A DNA stretch of 63,597 nt from a virus. The notes beneath the pieces were generated by a model that saw nothing but the letters and a program-made list of their open reading frames with translations, was not told the origin of the DNA and did no database searches. How positions within the stretch are numbered: the stretch's first letter is position 1; the number at the start of each line of letters is the position of its first letter. Shown piece after piece: positions 6,727 through 12,827 of the stretch. Made by a program: the position numbers and the translations under genes. The DNA is taken from positions 1-63,597 of IMG/VR virus record IMGVR_UViG_3300033182_000943. One strand, written 5' to 3'.

Positions 6727-6808
6727 GGGAGTATCGCATAGCGGCTATTGCAGCGGACTGTAACTCCGCCGTCGTAAGACATCCCTGGTTCGAGTCCAGG
6801 TGCTCCCA
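6727..6808 (+). tRNA. tRNA-Tyr (anticodon GTA)
   Basis: Acceptor GGGAGTA pairs with TGCTCCC. Anticodon stem GCGGA/TCCGC holds loop CTGTAAC. The long variable arm, typical of class II tRNA-Tyr, runs before T-arm CCTGG/CCAGG. CCA is not encoded. Confidence 0.9.
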
Positions 6809-6813
6809 CAAAA

Positions 6814-6884
6814 GCGTCCATGATGTAATGGTAGCATAACGGTCTCCAAAACCGTTCGTCTAGGTTCGAGTCCTAGTGGGCGTG
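6814..6884 (+). tRNA. tRNA-Trp (anticodon CCA)
   Basis: Acceptor GCGTCCA pairs with TGGGCGT, using G-T pairs. Anticodon stem ACGGT/ACCGT holds loop CTCCAAA, and the T-arm is CTAGG/CCTAG. Discriminator base G. CCA is not encoded at the 3' end. Confidence 0.9.
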
Positions 6885-6890
6885 CAATAT

Positions 6891-6965
6891 GGTTCCTTAG
6901 CTCAGTTGGTTCAGAGCATCTCGTTTACACCGAGAAGGTCCTTGGTTCGAGCCCAAGAGGAATCA
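6891..6965 (+). tRNA. tRNA-Val (anticodon TAC)
   Basis: Acceptor GGTTCCT pairs with AGGAATC. Anticodon stem TCTCG/CGAGA holds loop TTTACAC, and the T-arm is CTTGG/CCAAG. Discriminator A, no encoded CCA. Confidence 0.9.
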
Positions 6966-6967
6966 CT

Positions 6968-7041
<74 letters not shown>

Positions 7042-7512
7042 CTAAAGTTTTTTCCTTACGGATAATTGAACAAACTCTTTTGCTGATGTAGTAAAAGAAG
7101 TCTCTAATGATAGACCTTCCTTAAGTTGGAGATGTGCATACACACTAGTAGGGGTTTTGTAGAAACCGTTTCTTGGTAAAGGTCCTAGTAACCAAAACGG
7201 TGCAACACCTAATCTTAAGTGGTCGTTAACCTGGTATTCAATCTGAGTTAGTCTTACTCTTACCTGGGCATTCATTTGATATGTGGAATCTTCTCCCTTA
7301 TATGAAACGGTATTGAAGAGATTGACTAGTTCTACTCTAGGACCAAATAACCACCTACCTTCTGTAAAAGTTTTTTCAACACTTATTGATAGTGAGTTAT
7401 AGTAAGATACATTAGCTGACATTTCTACTGCCCAGCTTTCTGAAGTATCTTTGGACTGTCCTAATACAAACGAGAAGAACAAACAGAGTAAGCATGTTAA
7501 AAAACTTTTCAT
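7042..7512 (-). CDS. Secreted outer-membrane beta-barrel-like protein
   Basis: The 156-residue protein has a type I signal peptide (MKSFLTCLLCLFFSFVLG, then Gln19; the G-Q cleavage site is typical of Bacteroidota). The mature part alternates polar and hydrophobic residues in strands of about 8-10 residues (WAVEMSANVSYYNSLSISVE, LRLGVAPFWLLG, VYAHLQLK) and ends in a strand LSVRKKL. This reads as an 8-stranded outer-membrane barrel. It is one of only four minus-strand genes and runs against the tRNA array, so it is likely a separately controlled accessory gene. A receptor-masking or superinfection-exclusion role is a reasonable guess, not shown. Confidence 0.65.
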   Translation of the reverse strand: MKSFLTCLLCLFFSFVLGQSKDTSESWAVEMSANVSYYNSLSISVEKTFTEGRWLFGPRVELVNLFNTVSYKGEDSTYQMNAQVRVRLTQIEYQVNDHLRLGVAPFWLLGPLPRNGFYKTPTSVYAHLQLKEGLSLETSFTTSAKEFVQLSVRKKL

Positions 7513-7667
7513 AAGGCTTTTCTTTATCTATTGAAGAATGAGACAGCTATACCTACATATAATGTAATATGACTGTAAACTAAATGAGGGTTAAGCAATA
7601 TAATAATAAATCAAACACAGTTTGGTTTAGCTTAAGAAACACAGACCGACCTTATTAGACTATTATA

Positions 7668-7841
7668 ATGCCAGTACCTACATTAGATGAACATATTCAG
7701 ATTCAAGAAATCTTAGCAGAAGCCCGTGCATACGGTTTACAACACGAAGTAAATGAATGGGCCGATAAGTTCATGGATGAATCACCAGAGCTAACTCCAC
7801 TTGAGGCTTATGTAATGGCATTCAATGAGTGGATTAAATAA
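7668..7841 (+). CDS. Small helical acidic hypothetical protein
   Basis: The 57-residue acidic protein consists of two predicted amphipathic helices (HIQIQEILAEARAYGLQHEVNEWADKF broken up, then TPLEAYVMAFNEWIK). It precedes the thioredoxin gene by 17 bases. The helix-turn-helix-like size suits a small regulator or partner protein, but no family is recognised. Confidence 0.6.
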   Translation: MPVPTLDEHIQIQEILAEARAYGLQHEVNEWADKFMDESPELTPLEAYVMAFNEWIK

Positions 7842-7858
7842 ACTAAAATAATTGTATT

Positions 7859-8152
7859 ATGATCACAGAAGATAAAAGCATTCTTAAGGAAGGTAAAGTA
7901 CTTATTGACTTTTGGGCTGAATGGTGTGGCCCTTGTAGAATAATGAAGCCAACTGTTCAAGGGTTTGCAGAATCTCACCCAGATGTAAATGTATACTTTT
8001 GTAATGTTGATGAAGACTCTGAAATGGCAGCAGCATTTGGGGTTAGATCAATTCCTACATTGGTTTATTTAGAAGATGGTGAAGTAAAAGGTCGTAAGGT
8101 TGGTAATGTACCACCTGCAATTATTGAGGAGATGGTTAACTTCAGTGCTTAA
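7859..8152 (+). CDS. Thioredoxin
   Basis: The 97-residue thioredoxin fold has the active site WCGPC at residues 22-26 and the cis-proline segment SIPT with Pro66. The length is close to that of stand-alone thioredoxins. It catalyses dithiol-disulfide exchange in the cytoplasm. In phages such proteins can supply electrons to ribonucleotide reductase or act as polymerase processivity partners, but neither partner is in this window. The stop lies 1 base before the next small membrane gene, so they are co-transcribed. Confidence 0.92.
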   Translation: MITEDKSILKEGKVLIDFWAEWCGPCRIMKPTVQGFAESHPDVNVYFCNVDEDSEMAAAFGVRSIPTLVYLEDGEVKGRKVGNVPPAIIEEMVNFSA

Positions 8153-8153
8153 T

Positions 8154-8339
8154 ATGCCTATCTTACAATACATAATGATTTATTTCCTAGTTGGTGCAGT
8201 GTGTGGGTTCTGTATAGAATTCATTATGCATCGTTTTAAAATGAATGAAGATACAACAATAGGCGAAAGAATTCTTTGGGTTTCTTTATGGCCATATTTT
8301 GTTCTTGCCTTTCTCTATGGCATGATGAAAGATGATTAA
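8154..8339 (+). CDS. Small two-span membrane protein
   Basis: I chose the ATG at 8154, just after the thioredoxin stop, rather than upstream starts that would overlap it. The 61-residue product has hydrophobic spans at about residues 4-23 (QYIMIYFLVGAVCGF) and 39-55 (ILWVSLWPYFVLAFLYG) separated by a charged loop. The second span, with its WPYF core, is typical of small phage membrane proteins of unknown function. Confidence 0.6.
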   Translation: MPILQYIMIYFLVGAVCGFCIEFIMHRFKMNEDTTIGERILWVSLWPYFVLAFLYGMMKDD

Positions 8340-8407
8340 TTTTTACTAATACTCTTTCAGAACATACATCCACTTGTTATAATTATTCTGAATTAATTAA
8401 ATAACAG

Positions 8408-8632
8408 ATGAAAGATAATTTAAGTTCTATCGCTGCCGCCTTTCTATTATTGATTGGTGCATTGCTAATCGGTCTTATCATGGCCTATCCCATGATGTGG
8501 CTATGGAATACCTGCCTAGTACCTGCAGTTACATTTGCAAGCCCTATTACATTTTGGCAAACCTGGGGATTATACATTCTTACCCAGTGGTTCTTTACTA
8601 AATCAACAACAGCAAAATACAAAAAAGATTAA
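8408..8632 (+). CDS. Small membrane protein with MWLWN motif
   Basis: The 74-residue product has a long hydrophobic N-terminal span (residues 6-27), a MMWLWNTCLVPAV motif and a second span followed by a basic tail. The PxMWLWN...P..T.WQ..GL layout is one I recognise from small membrane proteins widespread in myoviruses. Function unknown. It lies just upstream of tRNA-Leu. Confidence 0.65.
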   Translation: MKDNLSSIAAAFLLLIGALLIGLIMAYPMMWLWNTCLVPAVTFASPITFWQTWGLYILTQWFFTKSTTAKYKKD

Positions 8633-8638
8633 CCGAAT

Positions 8639-8726
8639 GGCCGGGTGGTGAAATTGGTATACACGAGGGACTTAAAATCCCTTGGACTGAAAGTCCGTGC
8701 GGGTTCGAGCCCCGCCCCGGCTACCA
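8639..8726 (+). tRNA. tRNA-Leu (anticodon TAA), CCA encoded
   Basis: Acceptor GGCCGGG pairs with CCCGGCT. Anticodon stem AGGGA/TCCCT holds loop CTTAAAA, a long variable arm TTGGACTGAAAGTCC follows, then T-arm GCGGG/CCCGC. Discriminator A is followed by CCA at 8724-8726. None of the other eight tRNAs I checked encodes CCA, so this gene probably has another origin. Confidence 0.92.
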
Positions 8727-8727
8727 A

Positions 8728-8782
8728 GTGGGGAGTTACACAATACGCGTTGGAACTATGTAACTTTAAAATAGAACCCCAC
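8728..8782 (+). ncRNA. Structured tRNA-sized element between two tRNAs
   Basis: GTGGGG (8728-8733) pairs with CCCCAC (8777-8782). Directly inside, AGTTACA (8734-8740) pairs with TGTAACT (8759-8765), leaving an 18-base loop and an 11-base A-rich bulge on the 3' side. Thirteen perfect pairs in 55 bases are unlikely by chance. It has no T-arm or anticodon arm, so it is not a normal tRNA. It could be a processing signal, a degenerate tRNA or a small RNA. Confidence 0.45.
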
Positions 8783-8787
8783 GATAT

Positions 8788-8861
8788 GCGCCGTTAGCTC
8801 AGTTGGATAGAGCATCTGCCTTCTAAGCAGACGGTCTCAGGTTCGAATCCTGAACGGCGTA
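8788..8861 (+). tRNA. tRNA-Arg (anticodon TCT)
   Basis: Acceptor GCGCCGT pairs with ACGGCGT, the D-arm is GCTC/GAGC, anticodon stem TCTGC/GCAGA holds loop CTTCTAA, and the T-arm is TCAGG/CCTGA. It decodes AGA/AGG, used heavily in the late genes. No encoded CCA. Confidence 0.92.
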
Positions 8862-8876
8862 CTAAATTTTAAACAC

Positions 8877-9128
8877 ATGAGTAAATTTGAAAAAGGACAG
8901 AAGGTAACATGGATCAAAGAGATGGCCGTTGTTCCCCACCCGGAAGGGAAAACAGATCGTAAAGGAAATGTACTTCCAGTATTTCGTGACAAAGAAATGA
9001 CAGGTACTATTGTAGGACCTTGTAGTAAAGGGTATGTCGTTAGACCTGATGGTAATCATAAACTGCCACACGGTATGGAAAGGTATTATGACATTACAGT
9101 TGAAACGGAAAAACTAAAAGCAATTTAA
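8877..9128 (+). CDS. Small hypothetical protein, SH3/KOW-like
   Basis: The 83-residue protein begins MSKFEKGQKVTWIKEM and continues through short strands (MTGTIVGPCSKGYVVRPDG). This is the usual look of a small barrel domain that binds nucleic acid or protein. It has no membrane segment. It is transcribed with the next gene, 3 bases downstream. Function unknown. Confidence 0.6.
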   Translation: MSKFEKGQKVTWIKEMAVVPHPEGKTDRKGNVLPVFRDKEMTGTIVGPCSKGYVVRPDGNHKLPHGMERYYDITVETEKLKAI

Positions 9129-9131
9129 GAA

Positions 9132-9353
9132 ATGGAATTCGACGTTTTAGACTCACGAGAAGTTTGGTGGCAAACCACTAACGAGTATGAACTCAGATTT
9201 GATGACGGCGAGGTTAAACAATACCGGGCATCTGAAAATCCTAAAGGTACTGAATTCTTTGTACTAACCAGTGATGGCTGGGAAGAACTAGAAGATGCAG
9301 ATGAATATGATGATGCCTTTTATGAAGCATGGTCTGAAGGAGAGTTAAACTAA
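9132..9353 (+). CDS. Small acidic hypothetical protein
   Basis: The 73-residue, very acidic protein has a beta-rich N-terminal half (EVWWQTTNEYELRFDDGEVK) and a helical acidic C-terminus (EELEDADEYDDAFYEAW). Strong negative charge is often found in phage DNA mimics, but here it may simply be an acidic adaptor. The end of the gene forms the stem of the terminator at 9337-9364. Confidence 0.55.
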   Translation: MEFDVLDSREVWWQTTNEYELRFDDGEVKQYRASENPKGTEFFVLTSDGWEELEDADEYDDAFYEAWSEGELN

Positions 9354-9364
9354 CTCTTCTTTTT
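9337..9364 (+). terminator. Rho-independent terminator overlapping a stop codon
   Basis: AAGGAGAGTTA (9337-9347) pairs with TAACTCTTCTT (9351-9361) with one G-T pair and a three-base loop, and the T-run continues to 9364. The stop codon of the acidic protein gene lies within the stem. Confidence 0.75.
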
Positions 9365-9411
9365 CCGTATAATAATAAATTGCTGCTATCAACAAAAAAA
9401 GCAATAACTAT

Positions 9412-9753
9412 ATGGAAACATTTTACTTTCTCTCAGGTGTATGTGCAGTTATCATTCTTATGATGGTTGTGGGTACGTTTGTAAACTACAGAACAATAGG
9501 TCGCTTGAGAAACGAACTTAATGATGCATTTGATGCAATTGACAATTTAGCAAAAGACTTAGAAAATGATCTAGGTCGCGCCGAAGAAAGCTTGGACTCA
9601 AACATTAACATGGTAGAGAAAAGCCTAACAGACGAAGTCAACGAAATTTATCGTACCCTTGATTCCAGGTTAGATAAGTTAACTGATGGCGTCTCAAAAC
9701 AAATCGCAAACATTTACACGGAGTGTGAGTGTTTAACAAAGGGGTCAAAATAA
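9412..9753 (+). CDS. Membrane-anchored coiled-coil protein
   Basis: The 113-residue protein has an N-terminal membrane span at about residues 5-24 (FLSGVCAVIILMMVVGTFV), followed by a continuous acidic coiled coil to residue 105 with heptad-like spacing of Leu, Ile and Val. A CEC pair lies near the C-terminus. The layout resembles small envelope-spanning or scaffold proteins. A spanin-like or membrane-remodelling function is possible but unproven. Confidence 0.6.
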   Translation: METFYFLSGVCAVIILMMVVGTFVNYRTIGRLRNELNDAFDAIDNLAKDLENDLGRAEESLDSNINMVEKSLTDEVNEIYRTLDSRLDKLTDGVSKQIANIYTECECLTKGSK

Positions 9754-9775
9754 ACTAAACCAAGATAGCAGCAAT

Positions 9776-9848
9776 GCGGGAGTAGCTCAGTTGGTAGAGC
9801 GATAGCCTTCCAAGCTATAGGTCGCGAGTTCGAACCTCGTCCCCCGCT
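9776..9848 (+). tRNA. tRNA-Gly (anticodon TCC)
   Basis: Acceptor GCGGGAG pairs with CCCCCGC with one A-C mismatch at the sixth pair. Anticodon stem ATAGC/GCTAT holds loop CTTCCAA, and the T-arm is GCGAG/CTCGT. It decodes GGA/GGG. No encoded CCA. Confidence 0.88.
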
Positions 9849-9862
9849 CAAATAAATAAAGT

Positions 9863-10063
9863 ATGATAATAATTAAGAAAGGGCCAAAGGATTCAATTGA
9901 TAAGATGCTTAAGAAGTATAAGCGTAAGTCTATTCGATGCGGATTGCTTAAACAAGTTAGAGAAAGGCAAGAGTACGAAAAGCCTTCATCCGTAAAAAGA
10001 AAGAAAAAGGCAAAGGCGGTTTATCGTCAGAAGATTAATTCTGATAGAGAAAAAAGATCGTAG
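9863..10063 (+). CDS. rpsU: Ribosomal protein bS21
   Basis: The 66-residue basic protein matches the bS21 pattern along its length: a short N-terminal strand (MIIIKKG), SIDKMLKKYKRKS, then GLLKQVRERQEYEKPS followed by a lysine-rich C-terminal helix. Length and charge fit bS21. The protein sits on the 30S platform near the anti-Shine-Dalgarno end of 16S rRNA. In Bacteroidota, bS21 together with bS18 and bS6 is reported to sequester that end, which fits the lack of Shine-Dalgarno sites here. A phage copy may replace the host protein and alter mRNA choice. It lies right after tRNA-Gly, and its stop overlaps the upstream part of early promoter 4. Confidence 0.88.
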   Translation: MIIIKKGPKDSIDKMLKKYKRKSIRCGLLKQVRERQEYEKPSSVKRKKKAKAVYRQKINSDREKRS

Positions 10064-10069
10064 AAAATT

Positions 10070-10099
10070 TTCAATTCCCAAATTAATTTGTTATATTTA
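10070..10099 (+). promoter_or_regulatory. Early promoter 4 (TTC-N19-TATATTTA)
   Basis: TTC at 10070-10072 and TATATTTA at 10092-10099 are 19 bases apart, with TTCAATTCCCAA identical to copies 3 and 5. ATG follows at 10120. The preceding GTAGAAAATT matches the upstream module; the TTGTTAATAAC element is missing. Confidence 0.78.
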
Positions 10100-10119
10100 A
10101 ACTATAAACAACTTCAATT

Positions 10120-10590
10120 ATGGATAAAGACATTGTAATTTTTGACCTTGATGGTACCTTGGCTGATATTGATCAGCGGAGAGAGATTTCCACCAAAGAC
10201 AATGGCAAGATGGACTGGGGCAAGTTTTTTGATCCTACTAACATTTCATTGGACCAACCAAACATTCCAGTAATTAAGACGGCTCAAGCGTTGGCTGACC
10301 AAGGTCTTAAAATTGTTATCTTTTCTGGTAGGAGTAAGGCAACCAAGGATGCAACCAAGGATTGGTTAAATCAATTTGGAGTACCGTTTTCTGTTCTTAA
10401 GATGAGACCGACCGGTAACCAATTTCAATTTATGCCTGATGATAAACTGAAGAAGATGTGGTTGGATGATCTTTTCCCTGGGGATACTAAAGACCGAATT
10501 CTTTGTATCTTTGATGATAGGCAAAAGGTCGTGGATATGTGGAGAGATAACGGTCTCTCTTGTTTTCAAGTTGCACCCGGAGATTTTTAA
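10120..10590 (+). CDS. HAD-superfamily phosphatase (polynucleotide 3'-phosphatase-like)
   Basis: The 156-residue HAD fold has motif I DLDGTLAD (nucleophile Asp9 and acid Asp11), motif II IFSGR near residue 70 and motif III/IV FDDRQKVVDMW with a DD pair near residue 133. The overall layout matches the C-terminal phosphatase half of T4-type polynucleotide kinase, including the FSGRS segment, so 3'-phosphate removal from nucleic-acid ends is likely. Other small-molecule HAD activity cannot be excluded. It has its own early promoter. Confidence 0.75.
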   Translation: MDKDIVIFDLDGTLADIDQRREISTKDNGKMDWGKFFDPTNISLDQPNIPVIKTAQALADQGLKIVIFSGRSKATKDATKDWLNQFGVPFSVLKMRPTGNQFQFMPDDKLKKMWLDDLFPGDTKDRILCIFDDRQKVVDMWRDNGLSCFQVAPGDF

Positions 10591-10592
10591 TC

Positions 10593-10808
10593 ATGGTAAA
10601 ATTTACATCACAGGATATGAAGCTGCTCGAGGTCTATAAGAATAGATATGTGAGCTTTGGCTTAAGGGAAGGGCAGTCATATATGAATGCTCTATATGAC
10701 ATTAACCCCTCTCTTTATGAGAAGGCATCAGGAACTGATGCTGATTGTTTTTATGTGGATGATAACATCCCGCAATTCCTAAATTTTCTAAATGATGATA
10801 ACGACTAA
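10593..10808 (+). CDS. Small hypothetical protein
   Basis: I chose the ATG at 10593, two bases after the phosphatase stop, over an upstream start that would overlap it. The 71-residue product has an N-terminal helix (SQDMKLLEVYKNRYVSFG) and an acidic, aromatic C-terminus ending NDDND. No family recognised. Its end overlaps the start of the PspC-domain gene, so the two are translationally coupled. Confidence 0.6.
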   Translation: MVKFTSQDMKLLEVYKNRYVSFGLREGQSYMNALYDINPSLYEKASGTDADCFYVDDNIPQFLNFLNDDND

Positions 10809-10968
10809 AAAATTGTACCGAGGTAATGGGTACATTGGTGGGGTATGTGCTGGGCTCGGTGAGTGGAGTGGAGTACCTGCAATCTTATGGCGAATTCTTT
10901 TCTTGTTTGTCGCCGGTAGTTTTTGGGCCTATCTATTACTGTGGGTCTTCGTTGAACAAAAAGATTAA
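10795..10968 (+). CDS. PspC-domain membrane protein
   Basis: The 57-residue product reads as a complete PspC domain: KKLYRGNGYIGGVCAGLGEW, then GVPAILWRILFLFVAG and a second span WAYLLLWVFV. The KKLyR...iaGVcaGLaey pattern with two hydrophobic spans is diagnostic. Cellular PspC acts in the phage-shock response, sensing or protecting the inner membrane, and with PspB opposes PspA. A phage copy next to the lysin may control membrane integrity before lysis. An alternative start one codon upstream (10792) is equally possible. It overlaps the preceding gene by 14 bases. Confidence 0.8.
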   Translation: MITTKKLYRGNGYIGGVCAGLGEWSGVPAILWRILFLFVAGSFWAYLLLWVFVEQKD

Positions 10969-10971
10969 GTT

Positions 10972-11547
10972 ATGTTTTATAAGTGGGACGAAAAAGAACT
11001 GCAGTTTGATAAAGTATGTATGAAAAGAATAACTCTTATTGTAATCACGCTTTCAGCAATCATACTTCTTGCAGGTTACCTTGTGGGAACGTCTGTTAAA
11101 AAGGAAACTGTAGTACAAGAGTTTACTGAGGCTGAGCAGGTTGTACTTATTCAGGAAATTGATACCTTTAGCCAAGAGGCTTTGGTGATTATGCTAAAGG
11201 AACTTAATGTAAAATATCCTCATATAGTATTGGCCCAGTCTATTGTTGAAACTGGTCATTGGACTAGTCACATCTTTTTGGAGAATCATAATCTCTTTGG
11301 TATGAAACAGGCTCGTCGTAGAATTACCACAGCAGATGGTACCTCCAGGAATCATGCTTATTATGGTCATTGGAGAGAATCCGTGTATGATTATGCATTT
11401 TACCAATGTAGGTATTTGTCTAAATTAGACTCAGAGGAAGAGTATTTTCAGTATCTCGGTTCAAGCTATGCGGAGGCACCTAATTATATAGGCTCATTAA
11501 AGACAGTGATCAAAAGAGAAAACTTAAAAGATCTATTTGATGAGTAA
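10972..11547 (+). CDS. Membrane-anchored glucosaminidase endolysin (GH73/FlgJ-like)
   Basis: The 191-residue protein has a short cytosolic N-terminus, a membrane anchor at about residues 19-40 (ITLIVITLSAIILLAGYLVG), a linker and a C-terminal GH73-type domain. That domain contains IVLAQSIVETGHWTSHIF, the catalytic Glu in VET, and LENHNLFGMK, both typical of FlgJ/Bax-like N-acetylglucosaminidases. It would cleave peptidoglycan from the periplasmic side. The N-terminal span suggests signal-anchor secretion as in SAR-type endolysins. A start at codon 17 (11020) would also keep the anchor. It follows PspC by 3 bases. Confidence 0.85.
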   Translation: MFYKWDEKELQFDKVCMKRITLIVITLSAIILLAGYLVGTSVKKETVVQEFTEAEQVVLIQEIDTFSQEALVIMLKELNVKYPHIVLAQSIVETGHWTSHIFLENHNLFGMKQARRRITTADGTSRNHAYYGHWRESVYDYAFYQCRYLSKLDSEEEYFQYLGSSYAEAPNYIGSLKTVIKRENLKDLFDE

Positions 11548-12172
11548 GGCTTTTTGTCTAGGCGTGTGGAAAACAGGTACTACTTCGGTAGGTAAGGCTC
11601 TTAATCAATTGATAGGTGGTTATCATGATGGTAATACTGATTGGTCCGATCATAGAGCACTTCATCTTAAAAATATAGTAGATGGAAATACTTCAAAGAT
11701 TGCTAGTCTTAATCATCTAATAAGTAGATATTCAACCTTTGATGATAATCCTTGGAATAGATCCATGGTAATTGAAGAACTTAAAAACTACAAAAAATAC
11801 AAATACATACTTACTACGAGGGATCCTGACGAATGGCATTATAGCGCATATTCATTTTATCGTAAGAAAATGGAAAGAGGAGAGCTTAGTGGTTTTGATA
11901 TTTGGAGTTTGTATCAAGCTGAATTCAAATGGGTGTTAGGTGATTCCGTTGATCTGACACAAGTAGTTGAAGATGATTTTTCAGGAATGGTTAAACATAA
12001 ATCATTTTGGGTTGATTGGTTTAACCAAAGGAATGAAAAGGTTAAAGGGATGTTTAAAGGTAATCTATTAGAGTACAATATATCCGATGGGTTAGGTTGG
12101 GAACCTTTATGTAATTATCTTGGTAAAGAGATTCCAACAAAACCTTTTCCAAGACTTAATAGCCAAAACTAA
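11540..12172 (+). CDS. Sulfotransferase-family protein
   Basis: The 210-residue protein opens with GVWKTGTTSV (residues 8-17), the phosphosulfate-binding loop of PAPS-dependent sulfotransferases, with Lys11. TRDPDEW at 93-99 fits the 3'-phosphate site and PFPRLN near the C-terminus fits the family's closing motif. It should transfer sulfate from PAPS to a carbohydrate or other acceptor. The acceptor is unknown; surface polysaccharide or a phage glycan are plausible. The ATG at 11540 overlaps the lysin stop, so it is co-expressed with lysis genes. A TTG three bases upstream is less likely. Confidence 0.78.
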   Translation: MSKAFCLGVWKTGTTSVGKALNQLIGGYHDGNTDWSDHRALHLKNIVDGNTSKIASLNHLISRYSTFDDNPWNRSMVIEELKNYKKYKYILTTRDPDEWHYSAYSFYRKKMERGELSGFDIWSLYQAEFKWVLGDSVDLTQVVEDDFSGMVKHKSFWVDWFNQRNEKVKGMFKGNLLEYNISDGLGWEPLCNYLGKEIPTKPFPRLNSQN

Positions 12173-12197
12173 AAAGGAACCTTAAGGTTCCTTTTTT
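12171..12197. terminator. Bidirectional terminator between convergent genes
   Basis: A perfect 26-base palindrome (A5-GGAACCTTAAGGTTCC-T5) lies between the sulfotransferase stop and the stop of the minus-strand gene at 12182. The A and T runs on each side let it act in both directions. Confidence 0.9.
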
Positions 12198-12577
12198 ATC
12201 TCTTCATCAGATTCTACTATGTAGTCATATTTAAGTAAGATAGGTTCTATTGCCTTTTGGACTGCATCTTTTATTTCATCTCTCATCTTAGCATTTGTAG
12301 ATGGACCAAATGCAGCAGGAATCATTTTAGAAAGGACATTCCTCATAAAGATCTTTACCTTTTCGTTAACCTCACCTTCGCTAAGGTTTGAAGTTTTCCA
12401 GTGTGGGCTTTGGTTATCGCCACGGGTAGGGTGTACATCATTAAAGCCTTGATACTCAGGAGTACCAAATGCATTAGTTTCTACACCAGCCATTTCATCC
12501 CAGTAATTCTTAAAGTCTTTTACCGTTCCTTTATAGTGGCGGATTCTACTCAGGTCTTCTCTTTCTTGGTTATCCAT
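12182..12577 (-). CDS. Hypothetical protein, minus-strand cluster
   Basis: The 131-residue soluble protein starts on a TAATG overlap with the stop of its upstream neighbour. The N-terminal half (RIRHYKGTVKDFKNYWDEMA) is basic and aromatic. The middle has PTRGDNQSPHWKTSN. The C-terminal half is helical with an acidic end. No family recognised. It is the last gene of a three-gene operon whose first products carry possible capsid-targeting N-termini. Confidence 0.65.
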   Translation of the reverse strand: MDNQEREDLSRIRHYKGTVKDFKNYWDEMAGVETNAFGTPEYQGFNDVHPTRGDNQSPHWKTSNLSEGEVNEKVKIFMRNVLSKMIPAAFGPSTNAKMRDEIKDAVQKAIEPILLKYDYIVESDEEIKKEP

Positions 12578-12825
12578 TATTTGCCGTATTTCTTTTTAAG
12601 ATCGTGTATAGCAGTTTGTACCTTTAACCCTTCAAGATCAATCTTATCCATTTTAATCTTTAGTTCATATAAAGCAATTGCAAAGTTATCACCACGATCT
12701 TGTGCTGCTCTATATCTTTGGATATTTTCCTGTTCTCTTTTCTTTAACCTTTGTGCCGCTGCGCTAGGATCAAACTCGTAATCACTTGCCTCGTTTAGGT
12801 ATTCGTTAAATGTAGGTAAACTCAT
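12577..12825 (-). CDS. Small helical protein with capsid-targeting-like N-terminus
   Basis: The 82-residue, almost entirely helical protein begins MSLPTFNEYLNEASDYE. This matches the capsid-targeting leader of T4 internal proteins (MKTYQEFIAEA in IPIII), with a possible L-x-E prohead-protease site at YLNE. The remainder is a charged coiled coil. It may therefore be packaged in the head, or act as a head-assembly chaperone. No function is otherwise evident. Confidence 0.6.
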   Translation of the reverse strand: MSLPTFNEYLNEASDYEFDPSAAAQRLKKREQENIQRYRAAQDRGDNFAIALYELKIKMDKIDLEGLKVQTAIHDLKKKYGK

Positions 12826-12827
12826 AA

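Noticed and set aside
8728-8782. A tenth tRNA
   Set aside because: The stems do not form a cloverleaf, and no TTCGA-type T-loop or anticodon arm is present; kept only as a structured element.
10826-11023. Plus-strand frame of 65 codons overlapping the PspC gene
   Set aside because: The other frame at 10795-10968 encodes a clear PspC domain; this one is a shadow with a weak start.
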